Origin: Caballeronia sordidicola
GTDB lineage: Bacteria > Pseudomonadota > Gammaproteobacteria > Burkholderiales > Burkholderiaceae
Direction: 5' to 3'
Assembly (NCBI RefSeq): GCF_000729995.1
Contig: NZ_JNFG01000017.1
Location: forward strand, 112,076-176,075
Length of the DNA: 64,000 nt
How positions within the stretch are numbered: the stretch's first letter is position 1; each line of letters opens with the position of its first letter. Shown piece after piece: positions 46,419 to 55,615 of the stretch. The translations under genes and the position numbers were made by a program. Under the pieces are notes generated by a model. The model was given only the letters and a program-made list of their open reading frames with translations, did no database searches and was not told the DNA's origin.

Positions 46419-46433
46419 TGATATAACGTATCA
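46419..46433. promoter_or_regulatory. Zur/Fur-like inverted repeat upstream of the metal transporter operon
   Basis: TGATATAACGTATCA has perfect 5-bp arms around TAACG, is AT-rich and resembles zinc-uptake-regulator boxes. It lies 104 bp upstream of the binding-protein gene, in the divergent 405-bp region shared with the polyol operon. Confidence 0.5.
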
Positions 46434-46582
46434 CTTCGTTTTGCATCCATTGACGTATTACGAAAGCCTGTCCGCGACTCTTCCCAGGTGTTGTCCAATT
46501 CCCGCAAACCCGCGCCGGTTGGGGTTTTCCCGCAGTTTTGGGGTGCTTTGCGCGCCGCACCATCGAAACATGGCGGCGTGCC

Positions 46583-46611
46583 TTGACACCGCCTCACGCC
46601 TCGCCGATCAT
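46583..46611 (+). promoter_or_regulatory. Promoter of the polyol transport operon
   Basis: TTGACA (46583-46588), a 17-bp spacer and GATCAT (46606-46611) form a promoter with a perfect -35 and a weak -10. The -10 lies within the left arm of the operator at 46605. The dalD promoter has the same elements with the same spacing. A weak -10 suits activation by the regulator. Confidence 0.6.
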
Positions 46612-46637
46612 TCGACCAAACAGAGAGCAATTGATCG
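46605..46637 (+). promoter_or_regulatory. Polyol-regulon operator, copy 1
   Basis: CGATCATTCGACC, a 7-bp spacer, and GAGCAATTGATCG form an imperfect inverted repeat (9 of 13 arm positions). Aligned with copy 2 before dalD in the direction of transcription, 26 of 33 positions are identical. It ends 83 bp before the SDR gene start. The likely ligand protein is the SorC-family regulator encoded at 52924. Confidence 0.75.
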
Positions 46638-46720
46638 CGCAAAGAGCGTTCGCTCACCATCGACGCGTTCAAGTGTGGAATTTTCAGGCAGCGGAATCAG
46701 AGACGAATCGGAGAAAAGCC

Positions 46721-47494
46721 GTGAGACTGCAGGACAAGGTAGCAATCGTGACGGGTGCGGCAAGCGGAATTGGCGAAGCGGTCACGAAACGATTTCTGGA
46801 CGAAGGCGCGAAAGTCGTCGTCGTCGATCTGAAGGACGAAACCGAGTTGGCGCAGCGTTTCCCGGACAGCGTCGGGCGTGTGCTTGCCTTGAAGGCTGAC
46901 GTCACGAAGCGTGAAGACCTGGAGCGCATCGTCTCGACCACCGTCGAAAAGTTCGGCGGCATCGACATCCTCTTCAACAACGCGGCGCTCTTCGACATGC
47001 GCCCGATCCTCGACGAATCCTGGGACATCTTCGATCGCCTCTTCTCGGTCAACGTGAAGGGCATGTTCTTCCTGATGCAACTAGTCGCGCAACGCATGGT
47101 GGAGCAGGGCCGTGGCGGCAAGATCGTGAACATGTCGTCGCAGGCCGGGCGTCGCGGCGAGGCGCTAGTTTCCCACTATTGCGCGACCAAATCCGCCGTG
47201 ATCAGCTATACGCAATCAGCCGCGCTGGGCCTCGCCAAGCATGGCATCAACGTGAACAGCATCGCACCGGGTGTTGTCGATACCCCGATGTGGGAGACCG
47301 TTGACGCGCTCTTCGCGAAGTACGAAAACCGCCCGCTCGGCGAGAAGAAGCGTCTGGTTGGAGAGGCTGTGCCGCTCGGCCGCATGGGCCTGCCGAGCGA
47401 TCTGACGGGCGCAGCGCTGTTCCTCGTATCGGCGGATTCTGACTACATCACGGCACAAACACTGAACGTGGACGGCGGCAACTGGATGAGTTGA
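46721..47494 (+). CDS. SDR-family polyol dehydrogenase (sorbitol/iditol dehydrogenase-like)
   Basis: The 257-residue short-chain dehydrogenase reads VAIVTGAASGIGEA (NAD-binding Gly motif, residues about 7-20), with Asp near residue 36 pointing to NAD rather than NADP. NNAALFD (about 87-93), catalytic Ser in VNMSSQAGR, and Tyr and Lys in HYCATKSAV complete the active site. A C-terminal VDGGNWMS end is usual. The GTG start at 46721 has GGAG upstream. As first gene of a polyol ABC operon it likely oxidises sorbitol, galactitol or a related polyol to a ketose. The exact substrate is not decided. Confidence 0.87.
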   Translation: MRLQDKVAIVTGAASGIGEAVTKRFLDEGAKVVVVDLKDETELAQRFPDSVGRVLALKADVTKREDLERIVSTTVEKFGGIDILFNNAALFDMRPILDESWDIFDRLFSVNVKGMFFLMQLVAQRMVEQGRGGKIVNMSSQAGRRGEALVSHYCATKSAVISYTQSAALGLAKHGINVNSIAPGVVDTPMWETVDALFAKYENRPLGEKKRLVGEAVPLGRMGLPSDLTGAALFLVSADSDYITAQTLNVDGGNWMS

Positions 47495-47662
47495 CAGCGC
47501 GGCTTGCATGCTTGCAAACGCACGCATGTATCCCAAGCCGCCTCAGTGAAGAAGATTAGGAAAGTTGATTAAAGCAACACCTGTACTACCCGAGTATCGA
47601 CTGCTGCAAGCAACGCAACGCAAGACCAGCGCCCGTGCTAACGATAAAGGAGACGAAACAAC

Positions 47663-49006
47663 ATGAAACGCGCCAACTTCACCCTCAAGAACCTGCCGAT
47701 GCGCTCGCTCGCATTCGCTGCATTCGCCGTTGCCGCGATTGCGCCAATTGCCGCCAAAGCCACGACCGTGACGATCGCGACGCTCAACAACCCGGACATG
47801 ATCGAGTTGAAGAAACTGTCGCCGGCATTCGAAAAAGCGAATCCGGACATTCAGCTGAAGTGGGTCATTCTCGAAGAAAACGTACTGCGTCAGCGCGCCA
47901 CCACCGACATCACCACGAACAGCGGCCAGTTCGACGTGATGGCGATCGGCACGTATGAAGCGCCGCAGTGGGGCAAGCGCGGCTGGCTCGCGCCGATGAA
48001 CAATCTGCCGGCCAGCTACGATCTCGACGACGTGGTGAAGACCGCTCGCGACGGCCTCTCGTATAACGGCCAGTTGTATGCATTGCCGTTCTACGTCGAA
48101 AGCTCGATGACGTATTACCGCAAGGACCTGTTCGAAGCCGCCGGCCTGAAGATGCCCGACCAGCCGACCTACGACCAGATCAAGCAATTCGCCGACAAGC
48201 TCACCGACAAATCCAAAGGCCAGTACGGCATCTGCCTGCGCGGCAAAGCGGGTTGGGGCGAGAACATGGCGTTTTTCTCGACGGTCGTGAATACGTACGG
48301 CGGCCGCTGGTTCGACGAAAAATGGGATGCCCAACTCAATACCCCGGAATGGCACAAGGCCCTCACGTTCTACTCGGACCTGCTCAAGAGCGACGGCCCT
48401 CCGGGAGCCAGCTCGAATGGTTTCAACGAGAACCTGACGTTGATGTCCTCGGGCAAGTGCGCGATGTGGATCGACGCGACGGTGGCGGCAGGCATGTTGT
48501 ACAACAAGGCGCAGTCGCAAGTGGCTGACAAGATTGGCTTCGCCGCAGCACCGATCGCGGTCACGCCGAAGGGCAACCACTGGTTGTGGTCGTGGTCGCT
48601 CGCGATTCCGAAGACCTCGAAATCGCAGGACGCTGCCAAGAAGTTCGCAACCTGGGCGACGTCGAAGGAATACATCGAAATGGCTGCGAAGGACGAAGGC
48701 TGGGCCTCGGTTCCCCCGGGCACGCGCAAGTCCACCTACGCCAATCCGGAATACAAGAAAGCGGCGCCGTTCGGCGACTTCGTGCTGAGCGCAATCGAAT
48801 CGGCGAGCCCGACCGATGCAACGCTGCAAAAGGTGCCGTACACCGGTGTGCAGTTCGTCGGGATTCCTGAATTCCAGTCGTTCGGTACCGTGGTCGGCCA
48901 GTCGATCGCTGGTGTGGTCGCCGGGCAGACGACTGTTGATGCCGCACTGACTGCGGGCAACGCCGCAGCCAATCGTGCCGTGAAGCAGGCCGGGTACCAG
49001 AAGTAA
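47663..49006 (+). CDS. Polyol/sugar ABC transporter substrate-binding protein (SmoE-like)
   Basis: The 447-residue periplasmic binding protein is of the CUT1 (MalE/UgpB) class. It has a cleavable signal (hydrophobic stretch about 14-30, cleavage near IAAKATTV), then TIATLNNPDMIELKKLSPAFEKANPDI. The conserved CUT1 segment PFYVESSMTYYRKDLFEAAG lies near residues 140-159. It resembles the sorbitol/mannitol binding proteins SmoE and MtlE. The 168-bp gap before it holds no operator copy. AGGAG lies upstream of the ATG. Confidence 0.9.
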   Translation: MKRANFTLKNLPMRSLAFAAFAVAAIAPIAAKATTVTIATLNNPDMIELKKLSPAFEKANPDIQLKWVILEENVLRQRATTDITTNSGQFDVMAIGTYEAPQWGKRGWLAPMNNLPASYDLDDVVKTARDGLSYNGQLYALPFYVESSMTYYRKDLFEAAGLKMPDQPTYDQIKQFADKLTDKSKGQYGICLRGKAGWGENMAFFSTVVNTYGGRWFDEKWDAQLNTPEWHKALTFYSDLLKSDGPPGASSNGFNENLTLMSSGKCAMWIDATVAAGMLYNKAQSQVADKIGFAAAPIAVTPKGNHWLWSWSLAIPKTSKSQDAAKKFATWATSKEYIEMAAKDEGWASVPPGTRKSTYANPEYKKAAPFGDFVLSAIESASPTDATLQKVPYTGVQFVGIPEFQSFGTVVGQSIAGVVAGQTTVDAALTAGNAAANRAVKQAGYQK

Positions 49007-49119
49007 GGACCCGAAGCAGCAGTCACTTGCTGCGCCTAATGTAGGACAGCGGGCCGCGCCGCTTCCGTGAGGAAGCTTGGCGCGCGGCCTGCGCATCATC
49101 ATCGAGAGGTGACACGATC

Positions 49120-50055
49120 ATGAGTCAACTTAATCCCCCCCTCACAGACGGTTATGCGGAATCCGCCGCAGCGCGCGACAAGAAACGCGCGAAGTCGGTC
49201 CGCTGGCTCATCATGCCGTCGACCGCCGTACTGTTCCTGTGGATGGCCATCCCGCTTGCGATGACCATCTGGTATTCGTTCTCTCGATACAACCTGTTGA
49301 ACCCCGACGTCAAAGGTTTTGCCGGTCTCGATAACTATGAATTCCTTGCCACCGATCCGGCCTTCCTGCCGTCGATTGTTCACACGCTGACCCTGATCGG
49401 ATCGGTGTTGCTGATTACGGTGATTGGCGGCGTGCTGCTTGCCGTGTTGTTCGATCGCAAGTTCATCGGCCAGGGTATTGCGCGGCTGCTCGTCATTGCG
49501 CCGTTCTTCGTCATGCCTACAGTCAGCGCGCTGATCTGGAAGAACATGATCCTGCATCCGGTGTATGGCCTGATAGCGCAGTTGATGCGATCGTTGGGGC
49601 TCCAGCCGATCGACTGGTTTGGCGACTATCCGCTCTTTGCGGTGATCGTGATCGTTGCGTGGCAGTGGCTGCCGTTCGCGTTCCTGATTCTCTTCACGGC
49701 GATCCAGTCACTGGACCAGGAGCAGAAGGAAGCGGCACGTATCGACGGCGCCGGTGCGTTCGCCATGTTCTTCTACATCACGCTGCCGCACTTGAAACGC
49801 GCGATTGCCGTGGTGGTGATGATGGAAACCATTTTCCTGCTCTCCATCTTCGCTGAAATCTATACGACGACCGGCGGCGGCCCAGGCACGGCGACCACCA
49901 TCCTGTCGTACTTGATCTACGCGCTCGGCCTGCAGCAATTCGACGTCGGCCTGGCTTCTGCAGGCGGCATCCTGGCGGTCGTGCTGGCGAACGTCGTTGC
50001 GTTCTTCCTGGTGCGCATGCTCGCGAAGAACCTGAAAGGGGAGTACGAATCATGA
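49120..50055 (+). CDS. Polyol ABC transporter permease 1 (SmoF-like)
   Basis: The 311-residue inner-membrane permease is of the MalF/CUT1 type with six predicted helices. The cytoplasmic EAA loop reads EQKEAARIDGAGAFAMFFYI near residues 204-223. GAGGTGA precedes the ATG. Its last codons overlap the next permease start (ATGA), so the two subunits are made in equal amounts. Confidence 0.9.
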   Translation: MSQLNPPLTDGYAESAAARDKKRAKSVRWLIMPSTAVLFLWMAIPLAMTIWYSFSRYNLLNPDVKGFAGLDNYEFLATDPAFLPSIVHTLTLIGSVLLITVIGGVLLAVLFDRKFIGQGIARLLVIAPFFVMPTVSALIWKNMILHPVYGLIAQLMRSLGLQPIDWFGDYPLFAVIVIVAWQWLPFAFLILFTAIQSLDQEQKEAARIDGAGAFAMFFYITLPHLKRAIAVVVMMETIFLLSIFAEIYTTTGGGPGTATTILSYLIYALGLQQFDVGLASAGGILAVVLANVVAFFLVRMLAKNLKGEYES

Positions 50056-50900
50056 GCCATCCCGTTACCGCAACAACGTCCGTGCCGATCCTCGATACGC
50101 TCAAGCGTGGCGTGCTGGGTGTGATCGCGTGGCTGTTCGCACTGCTGCTGTTTTTCCCGATCTTCTGGATGACCATCACGGCGTTCAAGACCGAGCAGCA
50201 GGCTTATTCGTCATCGTTGATCTTCTCGCCCACGCTGGACAGTTTCCGCGAGGTGTTCGCGCGGAGTAACTACTTTGCGTTTGCGTGGAACTCCATCCTG
50301 ATCTCGGTCGGCGTCACGGTGATCTGCTTGCTGTTCGCCGTGCCGTGCGCCTACGCCATGGCGTTCTTCCCGACCAAGAAAACGCAGAAAGTACTGCTGT
50401 GGATGCTCTCGACGAAGATGATGCCGTCCGTGGGCGTGCTCGTGCCGATCTATCTGCTGTGGAAAAACACCGGCATGCTCGACACGGTGTGGGGCCTGGT
50501 GATTGTCTATACGCTGATCAACTTGCCGATCGCCGTCTGGATGTCCTACACGTACTTCAATGAAATCCCGCGCGACATCCTGGAGGCAGGGCGTATAGAT
50601 GGTGCGGCGACGTGGCAGGAAATCGTCTACCTGCTGATGCCGATGTCGCTGCCCGGGCTCGCCTCCACCGCGTTGCTGCTCGTGATCCTGTCGTGGAACG
50701 AGGCGTTCTGGAGCATCAACCTGTCGAGTTCGAACGCGGCGCCGCTGACGGTGTTCATCGCGTCGTATTCGAGTCCTGAGGGCTTGTTCTGGGCGAAGCT
50801 TTCGGCGGCTTCACTTCTCGCTGTGGCGCCGATCCTGATTGTCGGCTGGTTGTCGCAGAAGCAACTGGTGCGTGGCCTGACCTTCGGCGCGGTGAAATGA
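50052..50900 (+). CDS. Polyol ABC transporter permease 2 (SmoG-like)
   Basis: The 282-residue MalG-type CUT1 permease has six helices. The EAA loop is IPRDILEAGRIDGAATWQEI near residues 173-192. MPSVGVLVPIYLLWKNTGML (about 122-141) is the typical segment of this subfamily. It overlaps the upstream permease gene by 4 nt. The ATPase partner is encoded two genes downstream. Confidence 0.9.
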   Translation: MSHPVTATTSVPILDTLKRGVLGVIAWLFALLLFFPIFWMTITAFKTEQQAYSSSLIFSPTLDSFREVFARSNYFAFAWNSILISVGVTVICLLFAVPCAYAMAFFPTKKTQKVLLWMLSTKMMPSVGVLVPIYLLWKNTGMLDTVWGLVIVYTLINLPIAVWMSYTYFNEIPRDILEAGRIDGAATWQEIVYLLMPMSLPGLASTALLLVILSWNEAFWSINLSSSNAAPLTVFIASYSSPEGLFWAKLSAASLLAVAPILIVGWLSQKQLVRGLTFGAVK

Positions 50901-50934
50901 CGTGCAACCCAAGGTGGAACGCGAGGTCGATCCA

Positions 50935-51675
50935 GTGAACCTGAACTTGTCCCAAGCCGGCGTACCAGGCGTGCTCGCTCCAGTCGTTGCCCACGATGGG
51001 CATCTGCTGATCTGCGACTGCGACGGCGTATTGATCGACAGCGAAGCGATTGCGGGACGCGTGCTCGTGCAGGAGATGCAGGCGCTCTGGCCCGGCGTGG
51101 ATGCCGAGCCGATCGTCACGCCGCTGCTCGGGCTGCGGATCGAAACGGTGCTGCTGCGCACGGCTGAAGCGCTCGGCCGGACGCTCGATGCAGCCCAGAT
51201 CGACGCAATCCGGGTGGTCGTGGAAGCCGCGGCCGTGGAAGGGCCTGCAGTCGACGGAATCGAGGCCGCGCTGGCCGCGATTTCCTTGCGCAAGGCCTGC
51301 GCGAGCAACAGCTTTACGTCGTATGTGGAAGCCGTGCTGAACCGCACGGGCCTCGTGCGGTTTTTCGGCGAGCGTCTGTTTTGCGCCGATAAAGTGCCGA
51401 ACCCGAAACCCGCGCCCGACGTGTACCTCGCGGCGGCGCGGACCATGCGGGTCGCACCGGAACGTTGCGTGGTGGTCGAAGACAGCGTGACCGGCGTTAC
51501 TGCGGCGGCGGCGGCGGGCATGACGGTGCTCGGTTTCCTGGGCGGCGGGCATGCAACTGAAGGACAAATTGATGCGCTGAAACGTGCTGGCGCAAGTGTC
51601 GTGTTCGAAGAGATGGGACAACTTCCCACGCTCGTCGGGCAGTGGCTGCAAAACGCAAGCTTCGAACTGCCGTGA
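50935..51675 (+). CDS. HAD-superfamily phosphatase (beta-phosphoglucomutase-like subfamily)
   Basis: The approximately 246-residue cytoplasmic phosphatase carries HAD motif I LLICDCDGVLIDSE (nucleophile Asp and second Asp, residues about 22-35), motif II Ser in CASNSFTSY, and motif III/IV KPAPDVYLAAARTM and VVEDSVTGVTAA. GTG 50935 is preferred because GAGG lies 8 bases upstream. GTG 50902 in the same frame would add 11 residues. Located inside the polyol operon between permease and ATPase, it may remove phosphate from a sugar-phosphate intermediate or a dead-end by-product. The substrate is not identifiable. Confidence 0.85.
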   Translation: MNLNLSQAGVPGVLAPVVAHDGHLLICDCDGVLIDSEAIAGRVLVQEMQALWPGVDAEPIVTPLLGLRIETVLLRTAEALGRTLDAAQIDAIRVVVEAAAVEGPAVDGIEAALAAISLRKACASNSFTSYVEAVLNRTGLVRFFGERLFCADKVPNPKPAPDVYLAAARTMRVAPERCVVVEDSVTGVTAAAAAGMTVLGFLGGGHATEGQIDALKRAGASVVFEEMGQLPTLVGQWLQNASFELP

Positions 51676-51724
51676 GCCTCTTGCTCGCAGAAAACGAAGC
51701 CAAGTTAAAGACGGAGACTCCATC

Positions 51725-52846
51725 ATGGCAAGCCTGAATCTGCGCAACATCAACAAACGCTACGAAGAAACGGAAGTGATTCGCAGCGTGAACCTCGATA
51801 TCGCCGATGGCGAGTTCGTCGTGTTCGTGGGCCCAAGCGGTTGCGGAAAATCCACGCTGATGCGAATGATCGCGGGGCTGGAAGATATCACCGGCGGCGA
51901 CCTGACTATCGACGGCGTGCGTGTGAACGACCTGCAGCCGGCCAAGCGTGGCATTGCGATGGTGTTCCAGTCGTACGCGCTGTATCCGCACATGACCCTG
52001 TACGACAACATGGCGTTTGGTCTGAAGCTCGCCGGCACGAGCAAGCCGGAGATCGATGCAGCGGTGAAGCAGGCCGCGAAGATCCTGCACATCGATCATT
52101 TGCTCGATAGGAAGCCTAAGCAGTTGTCCGGTGGCCAGCGTCAGCGGGTGGCAATCGGTCGTGCGATCACGCGCAAGCCGAAGGTGTTCCTCTTTGACGA
52201 ACCGCTGTCCAACCTCGACGCCGCGTTGCGCGTGAAGATGCGCCTGGAGTTTGCGCGCCTGCACGACGAGCTTAAAACCACGATGATCTACGTGACGCAC
52301 GATCAGGTGGAAGCCATGACGCTGGCTGACAAGATCGTGGTGCTGTCGGCGGGTAACGTGGAGCAGGTCGGCTCGCCGAATCAGCTTTATCACGCGCCGC
52401 AGAACAAGTTCGTGGCCGGTTTTATCGGCTCGCCGAAGATGAATTTCTTTAACGCCGAAGTCACGCAGGTGCTAAGCGATGGCGTGCTCGTGAAGTACGC
52501 GACAGGTGAGACCCAACTGACGGCGGTCGAACCGGGTAATGCGAAGGTCGGCGATTCCGTGACGGTCGGGATTCGTCCGGAGCATCTGCATGCAGGGACC
52601 GCGGCGACGGTGGAGCACGGGGTATCGGCTAAGACGATGGCCGTCGAGTCGCTCGGGGATGCGGCGTATCTCTACTCGGAGTCTTCCGTGGCGCCGGAGG
52701 GGATCATCGCCCGGATTCCGCCTCTGGAGCGCCATTCGCGTGGCGAAGTGCTGAAGCTTGGCGCGTTGCCTGAGCATTGCCATCTGTTTAACGCGGATGG
52801 CATTGCGTATCAGCGGAAGATTGTCGAGGTGCTGTCGGCGGCTTGA
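51725..52846 (+). CDS. Polyol ABC transporter ATPase (SmoK/UgpC/MalK-like)
   Basis: The 373-residue ATPase energises the CUT1 importer. Walker A is GPSGCGKST (about 37-45), signature LSGGQRQRVAIGRA (about 134-147), Walker B VFLFDEPLSNLDA and the switch His lies in YVTHDQVEAMT. A C-terminal regulatory OB (TOBE-like) domain covers about 235-373. ATG 51725 is the family start MASLNLRNINKRYEE. It closes the plus-strand operon just before a strong terminator. Confidence 0.92.
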   Translation: MASLNLRNINKRYEETEVIRSVNLDIADGEFVVFVGPSGCGKSTLMRMIAGLEDITGGDLTIDGVRVNDLQPAKRGIAMVFQSYALYPHMTLYDNMAFGLKLAGTSKPEIDAAVKQAAKILHIDHLLDRKPKQLSGGQRQRVAIGRAITRKPKVFLFDEPLSNLDAALRVKMRLEFARLHDELKTTMIYVTHDQVEAMTLADKIVVLSAGNVEQVGSPNQLYHAPQNKFVAGFIGSPKMNFFNAEVTQVLSDGVLVKYATGETQLTAVEPGNAKVGDSVTVGIRPEHLHAGTAATVEHGVSAKTMAVESLGDAAYLYSESSVAPEGIIARIPPLERHSRGEVLKLGALPEHCHLFNADGIAYQRKIVEVLSAA

Positions 52847-52866
52847 GTTTTACGTTCTTCGATGTG

Positions 52867-52903
52867 AAAGCGCCCGGGTCATCAATGGCCCGGGCGCTTT
52901 TTT
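52867..52903. terminator. Terminator shared by the two converging polyol operons
   Basis: AAAGCGCCCGGG (52867-52878) pairs perfectly with CCCGGGCGCTTT (52889-52900) around a 10-nt loop, followed by more T. The symmetric A and T tracts allow it to serve both the plus-strand transport operon and the minus-strand dalD-xylB-regulator operon. Confidence 0.92.
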
Positions 52904-52923
52904 ACACTACGTTTAAACCTCTC

Positions 52924-53871
52924 TCAAGCGTCCAGCGCTGCTTGCGCGCACAACTCATCCGTCACCAGCCCCGACAGCCATTTACCTTGCAACGCGGCGA
53001 TCACCGCTTCGCGTTTTCTCAAGCCGCCAGCGAACCCTATAGTCGGCCGCTTCGGGGGTGCATCGAGCCGCAAACTCGTCACACGCTCGCCGGTCGTTGA
53101 TTGCACCCGCACACCTAGCGCGTCGATCGGCAGTCCGAGCAACTCTGCCACCGCGCCCGCCTCCATCATCTCTTCCACTTCGGCGGTCGTGATAAAGCCA
53201 TCCTCATGCAGCGGACAATTGATCCCGATATTGCCGATCCCGATAAACGCGACATCGGCGTTCCCGGACAGCGCATCGACAATCCGGTACAGCCGGTGAT
53301 TGCACCATTGCTCGCGCTCGGCGCGGCTATCGGCCATCAACGGCGCGGGCAACATGAAATGCTTGCCGCCGGTCTTTTCGGAGAGATGCTGCGCGACGTC
53401 GTAGCGGTTCGAGGAACCGTCCTGGGCAATAGCCCCTACCATCGACACCAAGCGGTGCTGCGGACGCTCCAGTTGCCCGATTTGCGCGACCACGGCCTTT
53501 AGCGTCCGGCCGGTGCTGATCGAGATCACCAGCGGTTTTTCATCGGTGAGATAACGCTCCATCACTTGTGCGCCCGCGACTGCCAGCTTGCGATCCACCT
53601 GCTCGGGGGTATCACCGTCGATGGGCACGACTTCGCACATCGACAAGCCGTATCGCTTCGATAACTTCGCGGCCAGCGCGAGGCAGTCGGCAATCCGGTG
53701 ATCGACGCGCACGCGGATCAGGTTCTTTTCCACCGCGAACGCGACCAGCCGCTGCGCGACGGGCCGCGAGATCTGCAGCTTCTCTGCTATTTCATTCTGC
53801 GTGTTGCCCGCGACGTAATACAGCCACGCGGCGCGGGTGGCGAGATCGAGTTTTTCGTTGGACTTGGGCAC
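52924..53871 (-). CDS. SorC/DeoR-family sugar-binding transcriptional regulator
   Basis: The 315-residue regulator has an N-terminal HTH (LATRAAWLYYVAGNTQNEIA, then EKLQISRPVAQRLV, about 8-45). The sugar-binding domain of the SorC family begins near residue 60 (e.g. ISISTGRTLKAVVAQI, DVAFIGIGNIGINCPL). The start is placed at GTG 53871 because the homologous region begins there; the longer upstream frame lacks resemblance. It is last gene of dalD-xylB-regulator. It is the probable ligand of the two 33-bp operators at 46605 and 57113. Confidence 0.87.
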   Translation of the reverse strand: MPKSNEKLDLATRAAWLYYVAGNTQNEIAEKLQISRPVAQRLVAFAVEKNLIRVRVDHRIADCLALAAKLSKRYGLSMCEVVPIDGDTPEQVDRKLAVAGAQVMERYLTDEKPLVISISTGRTLKAVVAQIGQLERPQHRLVSMVGAIAQDGSSNRYDVAQHLSEKTGGKHFMLPAPLMADSRAEREQWCNHRLYRIVDALSGNADVAFIGIGNIGINCPLHEDGFITTAEVEEMMEAGAVAELLGLPIDALGVRVQSTTGERVTSLRLDAPPKRPTIGFAGGLRKREAVIAALQGKWLSGLVTDELCAQAALDA

Positions 53872-54011
53872 GGTGGCTCGATGTCTGGTCGTTCGTGTCG
53901 AATACAAAGAGAATCGCGCGCCATAAAGGCACGCGATAGATCGACATTGTGCACGCTCGACGCCTGAGGGCAAAAACTCTTCGCGCGCCGCTTAAGTCAT
54001 CATTCAAACCG

Positions 54012-55493
54012 TCACGCGAGCCGCGGACGCGCCGGATCGAACAACGGGCGCACGTGCTGATACAACTCGCGGAAACCCTTCAGCCGCTGCCGCAGGATTG
54101 CATGGCGTTCCGCGTTCGGGATGAACTCGTCCTTCACGGGTGGCTTAGCCAGCACCACGGCCGGATCGCCGCCTGCCGCCAGCCAGCCGAGCCGTGCCGC
54201 GCCGAGCGCTGCGCCGGTCTCGCCGCCGCCGTGCGTGCGCGTGCGGGTGTTGAGGGCATCGGCTAATAATTGGCCCCAGTACTTGCTGCGCGCACCGCCG
54301 CCCAGGAGCGACAGCGCATGCACTTCCGTGCCGGCGGCCTGCAATGCATCGAGGCCATCGGTCAACGCGAGCGTCACGCCTTCGAGCACCGCATAACCGA
54401 GCAACGCGCGGTCGGTTGCGTGCGTCATACCGAAGAACACGCCTTGCGCGTACGGGTCGTTATGCGGCGTACGTTCGCCGCTGAGATACGGCAGGAAGAG
54501 CGGCGCGATTTCGAGTGCGGCGGGATCGAGCGCCGCGATTTCAGCAAGCAACGTGGGTTCGTCGGTCGAGGTGAGCTTGCAGACCCAGCGCAGGCAACTC
54601 GCCGCCGACAACACCACGCTCATCTGATGCCAGCGATCCGGAATGGCGTGACAAAACGCATGCACCGCCGACGATGGATTCGGCCGGAAGCGGTCGCCGA
54701 CCACGCACAGCACGCCCGATGTTCCCAGCGACAGAAAACCATCGCCCGGTTCCGTCGCGCCGATACCCACCGCGCTTGCCGCGTTGTCGCCGCCACCGGC
54801 CGCGACGACCACGCCATCGCGCAATCCGAGTTCGCGGGCGAGCTCGGGCAGCAGCGTGCCCGATGGTTCGCTGCCTTCGGCCAGCGCCGGCATCTGCGCG
54901 CGCGTCATGTTGCAGGCGGCGAGCAGTTCATCGGACCAGTCGCGGCGGGCGACATCGAGCCACAAGGTGCCGGCGGCGTCCGACGGATCGGATACTTTCG
55001 TGCCCGTCAGATGCAAGCGCAAATAATCCTTCGGCAACAACACACATGCCGTCCGATTGAAAATGTCCGGCTCGTTGTGCTGTACCCACAGAAGCTTCGG
55101 CGCGGTGAAACCGGGCATCGCGAGATTGCCGGCGATTTCGTGCAAATGCGACGCGCGCTCCGTCAGCTCGTCGCATTCCTTGTCGCTGCGCATGTCGTTC
55201 CAGAGGATCGCCGGCCGCAGCACGCGATCTTCCGAATCGAGCAGCACCGCGCCGTGCATCTGTCCCGACAAACCAATGCCGCGCACCTGCGCGAATTCTT
55301 GCGGGAATTTATCGCGTAAAGCGAAGAGCGCGGCGCGTGTGCCGTCCCACCAGTCGAGCGGATTTTGCTCGGACCAGCGGGGCTTCGGACGCGATACGGT
55401 GAAGGGCGTGCCCGCTGTGCCGACAACACTGCCGTCGCTTGCGAGCAGGAGAACTTTTACTTCGGAGGTGCCGAGATCGATGCCTAAATACAT
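54012..55493 (-). CDS. xylB: Xylulokinase
   Basis: ATP-dependent kinase converting D-xylulose to D-xylulose 5-phosphate for the pentose phosphate pathway. The 493-residue FGGY enzyme starts MYLGIDLGTSEVKVLLL. GLSGQMHGAVLLD (about 76-88) and PAILWNDMRSDKEC mark xylulokinases, GGGDNAASAVGIG is the FGGY loop and LSLLGGGARSKYWGQLLADA the C-terminal ATP site. It lies downstream of dalD on the same strand (122 bp) and receives its product. Confidence 0.93.
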   Translation of the reverse strand: MYLGIDLGTSEVKVLLLASDGSVVGTAGTPFTVSRPKPRWSEQNPLDWWDGTRAALFALRDKFPQEFAQVRGIGLSGQMHGAVLLDSEDRVLRPAILWNDMRSDKECDELTERASHLHEIAGNLAMPGFTAPKLLWVQHNEPDIFNRTACVLLPKDYLRLHLTGTKVSDPSDAAGTLWLDVARRDWSDELLAACNMTRAQMPALAEGSEPSGTLLPELARELGLRDGVVVAAGGGDNAASAVGIGATEPGDGFLSLGTSGVLCVVGDRFRPNPSSAVHAFCHAIPDRWHQMSVVLSAASCLRWVCKLTSTDEPTLLAEIAALDPAALEIAPLFLPYLSGERTPHNDPYAQGVFFGMTHATDRALLGYAVLEGVTLALTDGLDALQAAGTEVHALSLLGGGARSKYWGQLLADALNTRTRTHGGGETGAALGAARLGWLAAGGDPAVVLAKPPVKDEFIPNAERHAILRQRLKGFRELYQHVRPLFDPARPRLA

Positions 55494-55556
55494 GGACGAA
55501 CCCTTGATGAAGGCGTGAAGCCGCGGGAAACCGGAGGCGCTAATGTAGCGCCGCTG

Positions 55557-55586
55557 CCGGTGTTACGCCATTGGCAATAACACCGG
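55557..55586 (-). other. Intercistronic hairpin between dalD and xylB
   Basis: CCGGTGTTA (55557-55565) pairs perfectly with TAACACCGG (55578-55586), and GCCA/TGGC pair inside the loop, giving a nearly continuous stem. No T-run follows on the minus strand, so it probably stabilises or processes the mRNA between the two genes. Confidence 0.5.
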
Positions 55587-55615
55587 ACGGGCATGAAGAA
55601 GGGTGATTGAGCAGC

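Noticed and set aside
47543..49102. 519-codon minus-strand ORF opposite the binding-protein gene
   Set aside because: Shadow frame. The plus strand encodes a clear CUT1 binding protein with signal peptide.
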